Source: Firmicutes bacterium UBA1440 (GTDB taxonomy: Bacteria; Bacillota; Clostridia; Peptostreptococcales; Anaerovoracaceae). Taken from it: DNA of 11,837 nt. The stretch covers positions 43,413-55,249 of the forward strand of contig DCTM01000030.1 of the NCBI GenBank assembly GCA_002329565.1. The letters run 5' to 3'. The position numbers and the translations under genes are program-made. The notes beneath the pieces are model-generated. The model was given only the letters and a program-made list of their open reading frames with translations. It ran no database searches and was not told the DNA's origin. Positions 1 through 5,559 of the stretch are shown here, one piece after another (within the stretch, counting starts at the first letter, position 1; the number at the start of each line of letters is the position of its first letter).

Positions 1-213
<213 letters not shown>

Positions 214-251
214 TTAGCCTCGTATAGCGAGACCACAAATAATAGTACAAC

Positions 252-277
252 AAAACTCTTGAATTTGCAAGAGTTTT
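252..277 (-). terminator. Intrinsic terminator after the LytTR gene
   Basis: A perfect 10-bp inverted repeat (AAAACTCTTG at 252-261, CAAGAGTTTT at 268-277) has a 6-nt loop and lies 17 bp beyond the LytTR stop codon. On the minus strand the stem is followed by TTTTGTTGT, a modest U-tract. The six T's on the plus-strand side mean it could also work in the other direction. It separates the LytTR gene from rpsB. Confidence 0.7.
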
Positions 278-294
278 TTGCTCTTTTACTTATT

Positions 295-633
295 TTATTC
301 TTTCTTTTTTAAAAGATACCCTTTATAGAAACGTATCGTATCCGTGAACTTCTGTCTGGAGATGTAGATTTGCTCTCCTCCTTCAAAAATGATGTATTGA
401 TTTTTCATATGAATCACTTTTTCCAAGTTTATTATACATCGACTGTGGCACCTGTAAAAACGTAAATCCAAAAATTTTTCGATGTCGATAATCTTTGCAT
501 ACATGCAGTACTCCTCTTCACTCGTCTTCAGCGCGATTTTTCTGCCGTCGCTTTCGATATACAGGATATCTTTAATGAAGATCTTTGCGGCTTCTCGCGC
601 CTTTACAATCGGAATGAATGCTTTTTCTTCCAA
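295..633 (-). CDS. Stand-alone LytTR-domain DNA-binding protein (AgrA-like, no receiver)
   Basis: This 112-aa protein consists almost entirely of one LytTR DNA-binding domain. Recognisable strands are ILYIESDGRKIAL (residues 23-35) and the family core FYRCHSRCIINLEKV (59-73), then the QYIIFEGGEQIYISRQKF region (79-96). LytTR proteins bind paired short direct repeats and usually carry an N-terminal response-regulator receiver; here there is none, nor a membrane segment. From memory, the closest match is the C-terminal half of S. aureus AgrA, with FFRCHNSFVVN aligning to FYRCHSRCIIN, so C62 sits at the place of AgrA redox cysteine C199. The partner C228 position is isoleucine (I89). The start is TTG, chosen because no ATG is in frame and a strong AGAGAGGTGG ribosome binding site lies just upstream. 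It has its own promoter and terminator. Regulated genes are unknown. Confidence 0.88.
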   Translation of the reverse strand: MEEKAFIPIVKAREAAKIFIKDILYIESDGRKIALKTSEEEYCMYAKIIDIEKFLDLRFYRCHSRCIINLEKVIHMKNQYIIFEGGEQIYISRQKFTDTIRFYKGYLLKKKE

Positions 634-650
634 ATCAAATCCACCTCTCT
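631..650 (-). promoter_or_regulatory. Ribosome binding site and TTG start of the LytTR gene
   Basis: Minus-strand AGAGAGGTGG (641-650) ends 7 nt before TTG at 631-633. No in-frame ATG or GTG occurs nearby, and conserved LytTR sequence begins soon after, so the rare start codon is well supported. A rare start with a strong ribosome binding site suggests moderated translation. Confidence 0.75.
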
Positions 651-679
651 GTCAAAATTTTCCGAACACTTTTCATTGT

Positions 680-708
680 ATCTTATCCTGCAAGCAGCCG
701 CATGACAA
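680..708 (-). promoter_or_regulatory. Putative sigma-A promoter of the LytTR gene
   Basis: On the minus strand, TTGTCA (703-708) is separated by exactly 17 bp from TAAGAT (680-685). Matches to consensus are 5/6 and 4/6. Transcription would begin near 673, giving a leader of about 40 nt. It lies downstream of the rpoZ terminator, so the LytTR gene is probably its own transcription unit. Confidence 0.5.
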
Positions 709-723
709 ATTTCGAGTCAATTC

Positions 724-738
724 GTCACGTTTTGTGAC
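724..738. repeat. Inverted repeat GTCAC-N5-GTGAC upstream of the LytTR promoter
   Basis: A perfect 5-bp inverted repeat with a 5-bp centre (gtcacgttttgtgac on the plus strand) is centred about 58 bp upstream of the expected LytTR transcription start. It directly abuts the U-tract of the rpoZ terminator. It could be an upstream regulator site or simply a second hairpin at the rpoZ transcript end. LytTR sites are usually direct repeats, so autoregulation through this element is not shown. Confidence 0.35.
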
Positions 739-763
739 AAAAAAAACCGGCATTGCTGCCGGT
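739..763 (-). terminator. Intrinsic terminator after rpoZ
   Basis: On the minus strand ACCGGCA-GCAA-TGCCGGT forms a 7-bp GC-rich stem with a GNRA tetraloop, followed by a run of eight T's (plus-strand A's at 739-746). It starts 19 bp after the rpoZ stop codon. This is a textbook Rho-independent terminator closing the yicC-gmk-rpoZ cluster. Confidence 0.92.
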
Positions 764-782
764 CGTTGTACAAAATTGCTGT

Positions 783-977
783 TTATGCGTTTCTTACGTA
801 TGTGATTAAATCTTCCGCGATTTCGTTCGCAGCGATTGAAACAGGCTTGTCTGTTTCCGCTTCTGTAAGCTTCGGCTTGCCGTCGATTATATCTCTGGCT
901 CTCTTGGCAGCCAGGATAACCAGGGTGTATCTGCTGTCCGCTTTTTCTCTGATTTCATTGATAGATGGATATAACAT
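783..977 (-). CDS. rpoZ: DNA-directed RNA polymerase omega subunit
   Basis: This 64-aa protein carries the omega signature RYTLVILAAKRARDI (residues 16-30), which contacts the beta' subunit and aids RNA polymerase assembly. Length is within the usual 60-90 aa. The ATG at 975-977 follows the gmk TAG (978-980) with no gap. The ribosome binding site AAAGGGGGAA lies wholly within the last gmk codons, so translation is probably coupled to gmk. Downstream there is a strong terminator. In many Bacillota rpoZ is followed by coaBC and priA; here the cluster ends at rpoZ. Identification rests on the motif and the gmk neighbour, and is secure. Confidence 0.95.
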   Translation of the reverse strand: MLYPSINEIREKADSRYTLVILAAKRARDIIDGKPKLTEAETDKPVSIAANEIAEDLITYVRNA

Positions 978-1595
978 CTAAATTCCCCCTTTATATTGAT
1001 CGATTAACTCAGTAACATCCTTTGTATCTTTAGGTACACGGAGGCGCTCCGCTTCTATGACAGCGCCGACCTGTGCCGCCGCAACATCAAGATCGTCATT
1101 AACGACGCAGTAATCGTAATGCGCCAATAAAGAAATCTCATGTATCGCGGCGGACAATCTCCTGTTCAGGGATTCTTCCGTCTCAGTTCCGCGATCCTTG
1201 ATTCGCCTTCTCAACTCTGCAGTCGATGGAGGGAGAATAAAAATAAAAACTGCATCATCGCATGTTTTTTGTACATTCAATGCCCCCTGTGTGTCTATAT
1301 CAAGCAGTACATCTCTGCCGCTTTCAAGCGCTTCGCTAATTTCAAGACGCGGCGTTCCGTAAAAATTGCCATATACCTCAGCAAACTCCAAAAATCCGTT
1401 TCGATTGCGAATTTCATTGAATTCCTCTTTCGATACGAAATAATAATCCTCGCCGTGTTTTTCTCCCGCCCGCGGCTTACGCGTTGTCATGGATACCGAG
1501 AACTTTAAACCTTTCTCGGCAATCAGCTTGTGACAGATTGCTCCTTTGCCGACACCCGACGGACCGGAAATAACGAACAAGCGCCCTTTCACCAT
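978..1595 (-). CDS. gmk: Guanylate kinase
   Basis: This 205-aa protein is a cytoplasmic GMP kinase that converts GMP and ATP to GDP and ADP in purine nucleotide synthesis. The P-loop GPSGVGKG is at residues 11-18. The GMP-binding region contains SMTTRKPRAGE (35-45) and EFAEVYGNFYGTP (70-82). LLDIDTQGA (97-105) and the lid arginines around RRRIKDRGTE (129-138) follow. Length and motif order are normal for bacterial Gmk. The ATG at 1593-1595 has a GGAGGG site 9 nt upstream. Its own near-consensus promoter lies between it and yicC. The stop codon abuts the rpoZ start, so gmk and rpoZ form a co-transcribed pair. Confidence 0.97.
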   Translation of the reverse strand: MVKGRLFVISGPSGVGKGAICHKLIAEKGLKFSVSMTTRKPRAGEKHGEDYYFVSKEEFNEIRNRNGFLEFAEVYGNFYGTPRLEISEALESGRDVLLDIDTQGALNVQKTCDDAVFIFILPPSTAELRRRIKDRGTETEESLNRRLSAAIHEISLLAHYDYCVVNDDLDVAAAQVGAVIEAERLRVPKDTKDVTELIDQYKGGI

Positions 1596-1630
1596 TTTCG
1601 TTAACCCTCCGCATGTTTATGTGAATATAC

Positions 1631-1659
1631 ATTATAGCATTGAGATGGTCGCTTTTCAA
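1631..1659 (-). promoter_or_regulatory. Strong sigma-A promoter of gmk-rpoZ
   Basis: On the minus strand, TTGAAA (1654-1659) is followed after exactly 17 bp by a perfect TATAAT (1631-1636), preceded by TGC, an extended -10. The expected start is near 1624, giving a leader of about 30 nt. It begins only 16 bp beyond the yicC stop, in a 79-bp gap. gmk-rpoZ can therefore be expressed apart from yicC. I see no terminator after yicC, so read-through is also likely. Confidence 0.85.
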
Positions 1660-1674
1660 GTGCAGAATGCAAAT

Positions 1675-2559
1675 CTATTCGATATTTTGTACCTGTTCCC
1701 TTATTTTCTCGATTTCGGACTTAATCTCAAGCACAATATTTGTGATGCCGATGTCGTTGGCCTTAGATCCGATGGTATTCGCCTCCCTATTCATCTCCTG
1801 TACAAGGAAGTCCAGCTTTTTGCCGTCGGAGCGCTTGCCGTCGGCGATGATGCTGTTTAGCTGAATAATATGGCTGTCCAGGCGCACTAATTCTTCGGTG
1901 ATATTGCACTTGTCTGCGAAGATTGCAGCCTCGAGTAAAATCCTATCCTCAGGTATCTCGATGCTGTCGCCGATCAGATCTTTTATACGATCTCTGATCT
2001 TTATCATATAGGCTTCCTTCACTAAATCGGACTTTTCCGCAATCTGCGTTGTCATCTCTCGAATCAAACTGCCTCGCATGACAAGGTCTTCGGCAAGTTT
2101 CGCACCTTCGGCGATACGCATCTCATCAAGCCGTGCGCAAGCCGCGTCAACCGCTTGCAAAAGACTCGCTGTAATCTCATCCTCATCCTCTACGTCCGGT
2201 ATCGTCTTGAATACGTCCGGCAACCCTGCCAAAAATTCGAGGCGAATAGAATCCTGCATTCCGAAGCAATCTTTCAATTCCTGCAAATTGTTGTAATATT
2301 GCTTAGCAACGGCTGTATTCAGCCGGATAGTCGTATCACCGTCTGCAAGGGAGTCGACTATGATCGATACGTCGACCTTTCCTCTGGCGACGATCTTCTT
2401 GACGGCAGCCTTGATCTTCTCTTCTGCAAAGGCGTATCTGCGTGGCATTTTCACGGTAATATCCGTATAGCGATGGTTGACGGCCTTGATTTCCGCTGTG
2501 ATGCTGCGCTTACTGTCAATGGACTCACCTTTGCCGAACCCCGTCATACTCTTTATCAT
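1675..2559 (-). CDS. yicC: YicC/YloC-family endoribonuclease
   Basis: This 294-aa protein begins MIKSMTGFGKGE, the invariant SMTGFG start of the YicC/YloC family. The N-terminal YicC domain covers roughly residues 1-155. The C-terminal DUF1732-type domain ends with GKKLDFLVQEMNREANTIGS and a helical tail of charged residues (about 246-294). Family members are known as endoribonucleases (YicC in E. coli, YloC in B. subtilis). The reading frame stays open 12 codons upstream to an ATG at 2595, but the chosen ATG at 2557-2559 matches the family start and has AGGAG 10 nt upstream; the longer form would overlap the promoter. yicC next to gmk is a conserved bacterial arrangement. The remA gene often found between them is absent. 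Confidence 0.93.
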   Translation of the reverse strand: MIKSMTGFGKGESIDSKRSITAEIKAVNHRYTDITVKMPRRYAFAEEKIKAAVKKIVARGKVDVSIIVDSLADGDTTIRLNTAVAKQYYNNLQELKDCFGMQDSIRLEFLAGLPDVFKTIPDVEDEDEITASLLQAVDAACARLDEMRIAEGAKLAEDLVMRGSLIREMTTQIAEKSDLVKEAYMIKIRDRIKDLIGDSIEIPEDRILLEAAIFADKCNITEELVRLDSHIIQLNSIIADGKRSDGKKLDFLVQEMNREANTIGSKANDIGITNIVLEIKSEIEKIREQVQNIE

Positions 2560-2563
2560 AGCA

Positions 2564-2592
2564 TTGTTTCTCCTCTTATGTTGTAGTATAAT
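2564..2592 (+). promoter_or_regulatory. Putative sigma-A promoter of rqcH
   Basis: Plus-strand TTGTTT (2564-2569) is separated by exactly 17 bp from a perfect TATAAT (2587-2592). The expected start is near 2599, giving a leader of about 44 nt before the rqcH ATG. The -35 region overlaps the start region of the divergent yicC transcript. Confidence 0.6.
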
Positions 2593-2601
2593 CAATTATA
2601 C
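2586..2601. repeat. 16-bp palindrome holding both divergent -10 boxes
   Basis: GTATAAT-CA-ATTATAC is a perfect 7-bp inverted repeat with a 2-bp centre. Its left arm contains the rqcH -10 box and its right arm the yicC -10 box on the other strand. The two promoters are so close that polymerases could not occupy both at once, and a dimeric regulator could block both. Confidence 0.7.
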
Positions 2602-2623
2602 ACCAACATTTGTATTTTGAGAA
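2595..2623 (-). promoter_or_regulatory. Putative sigma-A promoter of yicC
   Basis: On the minus strand, a perfect TATAAT lies at 2595-2600. A 4/6 match to the -35 box, TTCTCA (2618-2623), is 17 bp away. Transcription would start near 2588, about 29 nt before the yicC ATG. The -35 is weak, so confidence is moderate. Confidence 0.5.
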
Positions 2624-2642
2624 TATTGAACAGGAGAAATTT

Positions 2643-4361
2643 ATGGCTTTTGACGGTATTGTAATGAAAGCGCTTGCACGCGGTCTTAACGAGACACTTG
2701 CCAACGGTAAGATAGAGAAAATTTATCAGCCTGACAGCGACCGACTGATTCTGCACATCCACGCAAAGGGAGAACGCAGGAAGCTGTGCATCTCCTGCTC
2801 TTCATCTGCGGCGGCGGTTTATTTGACCGAAAACAATTTTGAAAACCCCGCCGCCCCGCCGACGTTCTGTATGCTGCTTCGCAAACATCTTGGCGGCAGT
2901 CGTATCACCGCAATTCGTCAGGTGCAGAGTGAGAGAATTCTCGAAATCGATGTACGTACAGTCGATGAAATCGGCATGGATGCGCACAAGCGACTCGTCA
3001 TCGAAATCATGGGCAAACACAGCAATATCGTCCTTATAGACTGTACTACGGAAAAGATTGTCGACAGTATCAAGCGAGTCTCAATCGACGTCAACCGCGT
3101 ACGCCAGTTGCTCCCGGGCAAGCTGTATGAATATCCGCCTTCGCAAGGAAAGACCGACTTCGATGACCTGACGCAGGCCGACTGCCATACGATTGTTGCC
3201 GTGGGCAGAGCAAACCTCGCCAAGCTCTTTCTCTCCTCCGTAATGGGAATTTCACCTGCCGTCGCCGAAAATCTGGCACAACTTTGCGAAAACAAGAGTG
3301 ATGACGAGGCGGCGCGCGACGCATTCGCTCTCGTATGTGCAATGCGCGAAGCCATCGCAGCGGGCAGCTATGAGCCGGCTGTTTATTTAAGCAAAGATAA
3401 TGTACCTGTTGATTTTCACATTTTTCCCCTGCACGCCTATGAAGGATATTACAAGAAACTGACTTTCCCCTCTGTCAGCGAGATGACGGAATACTACTTC
3501 CTCCACAAAGTTGGAGCCGGCATCGCCAAGCAGAAGAGCACTGATCTCGAGAAGACGGTGCGCACTGCTCTTCAAAAGTTGTATCTAAAAAAGCAACGCC
3601 TTTGTGAGGATATCGCCACAGCAGAGAATTCGGAGGAGCTTCGGCTGTTCGGCGAGTTGCTGACAGCGAACATCCATAATATCAAGCCCGGAGCGCGCGA
3701 GGTTACTCTCACAAACTATTACGACGGACAGGAAGTCAAAATCCCGCTCGACATCCGCCACACACCGGCCAAGAATGCACAGACTTACTTCAAAAAATAC
3801 GGCAAAGCGCATACGGCCGTCAAAGAAAAAACGCTCCGCCTCGAGGAAGCGGAGCAGGAAATAGCATATTTGGAATCTGTGACAAGTTTTATAGAGAACG
3901 CGACTGCCACGGAAGAATTGGAAGAGATTCGTGCTGAGTTGATCGACTCCGGCTATCTCAGGAGGCGCAAGAACACGCCGCCGACGAAGATTAAGAAACC
4001 CACTCCTTACGAATACAGCACATCGAGCGGCCTGCGTATACTGGCCGGGCGCAACAACAAGGAAAACGACTTTTTGACCTTTAAATCGGCTTCGAGCCGC
4101 GACATCTGGTTTCATACCAAGGACATCCCCGGTTCACATGTGATACTCTTCACCGAAGGGAAGGCCCTCGATGACCTCTCCGAAGATGACATATTCACGG
4201 CCGCAGCTGTCGCCGCCAAACACAGCAAAGGTAAGAACTCCGAGAATGTGGCTGTCGACTACGTGCCTGTCAAATACGTGAAGAAACCAAACGGCGCAAA
4301 ACCCGGCATGGTGATCTTCACCAACAACAGAACGGTTTGGGTCAATCCGCGCACGGATTAG
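2643..4361 (+). CDS. rqcH: RqcH (NFACT protein), ribosome quality control factor
   Basis: This 572-aa protein is the bacterial Rqc2/NEMF homologue, historically annotated as fibronectin-binding protein FbpA/YloA. RqcH binds stalled 50S-peptidyl-tRNA complexes and recruits alanyl-tRNA to add C-terminal alanine tails that mark nascent chains for degradation. The NFACT-N domain begins MAFDGIVMKALARGLNETL and contains KRLVIEIMGKHSNIVLID. A charged, helix-rich middle runs from about residue 298 to 440. The C-terminal NFACT-R domain holds DIWFHTKDIPGSHVIL (487-502). The position equivalent to the conserved D97-R98 tRNA-contact pair is E97-R98 here. Start ATG 2643 follows AGGAG by 6-7 nt; an upstream in-frame ATG at 2610 lacks such a site. 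It converges with pgeF, overlapping by 20 bp. The fibronectin-binding annotation should not be read as a surface location: no signal peptide is visible. Confidence 0.95.
   Translation: MAFDGIVMKALARGLNETLANGKIEKIYQPDSDRLILHIHAKGERRKLCISCSSSAAAVYLTENNFENPAAPPTFCMLLRKHLGGSRITAIRQVQSERILEIDVRTVDEIGMDAHKRLVIEIMGKHSNIVLIDCTTEKIVDSIKRVSIDVNRVRQLLPGKLYEYPPSQGKTDFDDLTQADCHTIVAVGRANLAKLFLSSVMGISPAVAENLAQLCENKSDDEAARDAFALVCAMREAIAAGSYEPAVYLSKDNVPVDFHIFPLHAYEGYYKKLTFPSVSEMTEYYFLHKVGAGIAKQKSTDLEKTVRTALQKLYLKKQRLCEDIATAENSEELRLFGELLTANIHNIKPGAREVTLTNYYDGQEVKIPLDIRHTPAKNAQTYFKKYGKAHTAVKEKTLRLEEAEQEIAYLESVTSFIENATATEELEEIRAELIDSGYLRRRKNTPPTKIKKPTPYEYSTSSGLRILAGRNNKENDFLTFKSASSRDIWFHTKDIPGSHVILFTEGKALDDLSEDDIFTAAAVAAKHSKGKNSENVAVDYVPVKYVKKPNGAKPGMVIFTNNRTVWVNPRTD
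4342..4361. repeat. Palindromic tail-to-tail overlap of rqcH and pgeF
   Basis: The 20-bp overlap contains a perfect inverted repeat, AATCCG (4344-4349), CGCA, CGGATT (4354-4359). It encodes the last residues of both proteins on opposite strands. Because of the symmetry, RqcH ends NPRTD and PgeF ends NPCAD. No U-tract follows on either strand, so it is not an intrinsic terminator. Confidence 0.8.
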
Positions 4362-5145
4362 CTGTCCGTGTCAGCATGATCACGGCCGCCAGAGAGCCTC
4401 TCTCGAGCCCCATCCGCCGGTGCGACCAGAACAAATCGGTTTCACAAGCGGTGCAATGCTTGATCACTTCAACATTTCCCACTCCTGCTCTTTCGAGCAG
4501 GAGTTTGTTTATTAACTTCAAATCGACGTGGTATTTTGAACCGGTTACATTGATTGCAGCGTTTGCACTTTCACCGAGCTGCGCTCTCATTGCATCGGGC
4601 ACATCTCCTTCCGTTTCAAAGCAGCAAGCGCTGATACACGGGCCTATCACCGCATATATGACGGAGGGCTTACAGCCGTATTCCGCGCTCATGCGCGAGA
4701 CTGTCTTTCCGACGATATCGCTCGCTGTTCCGCGCCAGCCCGAGTGCACGGCGCCGATTGCCCGCCGCACCGGGTCGTAAAGCAGAATCGGCGTGCAATC
4801 GGCAGTGAACACGGTCAAAGCAACGTGTTCACAATCCGTTATCAAAGCATCGGCCTCCGCTTCAATCGGCCTGAAAAGACCGGTACCTCTGTCTGCGGCC
4901 GCAGCTTTGATAATCGTATCGCCGTGCACCTGATTGATCATCACCAAATCCTCAGCGGCAAAACCCGCAGCGGCGCCGAGGCGCCGGCAGTTTTCAATCA
5001 CATGCTCTTGATTGTCACCCCTGCGCGGGTCCACATTCATACTTTCGTATATCCCTTCGCTTACGCCGCCCCTCTTCGTCGAAAAACAAAATACCGCCCC
5101 TGCGGGAGCGCCTTCGCTGCCGATAAAAATCTTCTCTTGCTCCAT
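4342..5145 (-). CDS. pgeF: PgeF/YlmD-family laccase-domain protein (multi-substrate purine nucleoside enzyme)
   Basis: This protein of about 267 aa belongs to the YfiH/YlmD/PgeF (Cu-oxidase_4) family. Members act on purine nucleosides (adenosine deaminase and phosphorylase activities) and, in E. coli, correct peptidoglycan by removing misincorporated L-Ser. The metal triad is visible: H74 in NQVHGD, C117 in TADCTPILL and H134 in GAVHSGWRGT. FSTKRGGVS (21-29) is another family motif. The start is uncertain. The frame stays open to an ATG at 5232, but that form would span a terminator hairpin (5181-5211). ATG 5157 sits directly on a GGGG run; ATG 5145 is preceded by AAGGGG at 12 nt and was chosen. 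No clear promoter is seen. It converges with rqcH and contains the rqcH terminator within its coding sequence. In many Bacillota this gene lies near the cell-division cluster; here it does not. Confidence 0.9.
   Translation of the reverse strand: MEQEKIFIGSEGAPAGAVFCFSTKRGGVSEGIYESMNVDPRRGDNQEHVIENCRRLGAAAGFAAEDLVMINQVHGDTIIKAAAADRGTGLFRPIEAEADALITDCEHVALTVFTADCTPILLYDPVRRAIGAVHSGWRGTASDIVGKTVSRMSAEYGCKPSVIYAVIGPCISACCFETEGDVPDAMRAQLGESANAAINVTGSKYHVDLKLINKLLLERAGVGNVEVIKHCTACETDLFWSHRRMGLERGSLAAVIMLTRTANPCAD
4481..4513 (+). terminator. Intrinsic terminator of rqcH inside the pgeF coding sequence
   Basis: On the plus strand ACTCCTGCTC-TTTC-GAGCAGGAGT forms a perfect 10-bp stem (4481-4490 with 4495-4504). 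It is followed by a U-rich tail, TTTGTTTATT when counted from the last stem base. It lies 120 bp after the rqcH stop and is the first such structure downstream. On the minus strand the same DNA encodes LLLERAGV of PgeF and lacks a U-tract, so it should stop only rqcH transcripts. Confidence 0.8.
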
Positions 5146-5180
5146 CCCTGTCTTCATCCCCTTTTTTGATATAGGCAAAA

Positions 5181-5211
5181 AATTTTCGTCAATAAAACAT
5201 TGACGAAAATT
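5181..5211 (-). terminator. Intrinsic terminator of the 49-aa gene, just upstream of pgeF
   Basis: A perfect 13-bp inverted repeat (AATTTTCGTCAAT at 5181-5193, ATTGACGAAAATT at 5199-5211) has a 5-nt loop. On the minus strand the stem runs into a six-T stretch. It starts 32 bp after the stop of the small gene and ends 35 bp before the chosen pgeF start. It fits a terminator for the small gene; any pgeF transcript from the same promoter would depend on read-through. The stem is AT-rich, so efficiency could be partial. Confidence 0.75.
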
Positions 5212-5243
5212 ATATGTGATATTCACGCGCATCCGATCGCTGA

Positions 5244-5393
5244 TCAGTGATACGGGACCAACTGCTTGGAATCACTTTTCATCTTATCCATATTAATCGT
5301 TTCCTGCAAAACATTCAACTCATAATCCGAATTTTTTTCCAAGCTTTTCTCAAAAATAACCTTTCCGTTATCGTCTTTGATTTCTATTTTCAT
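5244..5393 (-). CDS. Small 49-aa protein of unknown function
   Basis: An ATG at 5391-5393 opens a 49-codon frame ending in TGA at 5244-5246. I do not recognise the protein. It begins MKIEIKDDNGKVIFEKSLEK, which suggests a short beta-hairpin, and ends SKQLVPYH. It is rich in charge (8 Lys, 10 Asp or Glu), with no cysteine, signal peptide or membrane segment. The best support for a real gene is its frame: a consensus promoter 30-65 bp upstream of the ATG and a strong terminator right after, with nothing else in between. The ribosome binding site is imperfect: AAAGG lies 11 nt upstream and a GGGG run almost touches the ATG. The alternative is that this is a small RNA of about 240 nt with a chance ORF, though the codon content looks protein-like. 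Confidence 0.65.
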   Translation of the reverse strand: MKIEIKDDNGKVIFEKSLEKNSDYELNVLQETINMDKMKSDSKQLVPYH

Positions 5394-5429
5394 ACCCCGT
5401 CACGCCTTTCTTTGTTTTACTACTTTAAT

Positions 5430-5458
5430 ATAATAACGCACTAAACCAAGAATGTCAA
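5430..5458 (-). promoter_or_regulatory. Consensus sigma-A promoter of the 49-aa gene
   Basis: On the minus strand a perfect TTGACA (5453-5458) is followed after exactly 17 bp by TATTAT (5430-5435, 5/6). It is one of the two strongest promoters in the window. The predicted start is near 5423, about 30 nt before the ATG at 5393. An 8-bp palindrome TCGGCCGA (5478-5485) lies 20 bp upstream of the -35 box and could be an operator, but this is speculative. Confidence 0.85.
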
Positions 5459-5518
5459 CCCCGTAAACAAACTTTTTTCGGCCGATTTGCTGTATGTTTT
5501 TATATTGCCCGGATTTTT

Positions 5519-5545
5519 AAAAAATTCTCCAATCAAAGATTGTAG
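5519..5545 (-). terminator. Probable terminator of the glycogen operon
   Basis: On the minus strand CTACAATC-TTT-GATTGGAG forms an 8-position stem with one A-G mismatch, followed by AATTTTTT. It begins 15 bp after the stop codon of the GH13 gene. The mismatch and 3-nt loop make it weaker than the other terminators here, but its position fits the operon end, and the next gene has its own promoter. Confidence 0.6.
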
Positions 5546-5559
5546 GATTTTTCGTGTTT

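Noticed and set aside
2557-2564. Minimal frame ATG-CTA-TGA overlapping the yicC start
   Set aside because: It is two codons long and most likely chance, although it sits at a better distance from the ribosome binding site than the yicC ATG.
2610-2642. Longer RqcH start at 2610
   Set aside because: No ribosome binding site; the ATG at 2643 follows AGGAG and matches the family N-terminus.
3585-4115. Long minus-strand open frames opposite rqcH (also 2918-3355)
   Set aside because: They are antisense shadows of a well-supported coding sequence, with no family motif or ribosome binding site.
5168-5192. Promoter for pgeF from TTGACG in the terminator arm and TATATC
   Set aside because: The spacer is only 13 bp, too short for a sigma-A promoter. 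A TATAAT at 5209-5214 also lacks a -35 box.
5146-5232. N-terminal extension of PgeF to an ATG at 5232 (296 aa)
   Set aside because: It would translate through the 13-bp terminator hairpin, lacks a ribosome binding site and adds residues not found in the family.
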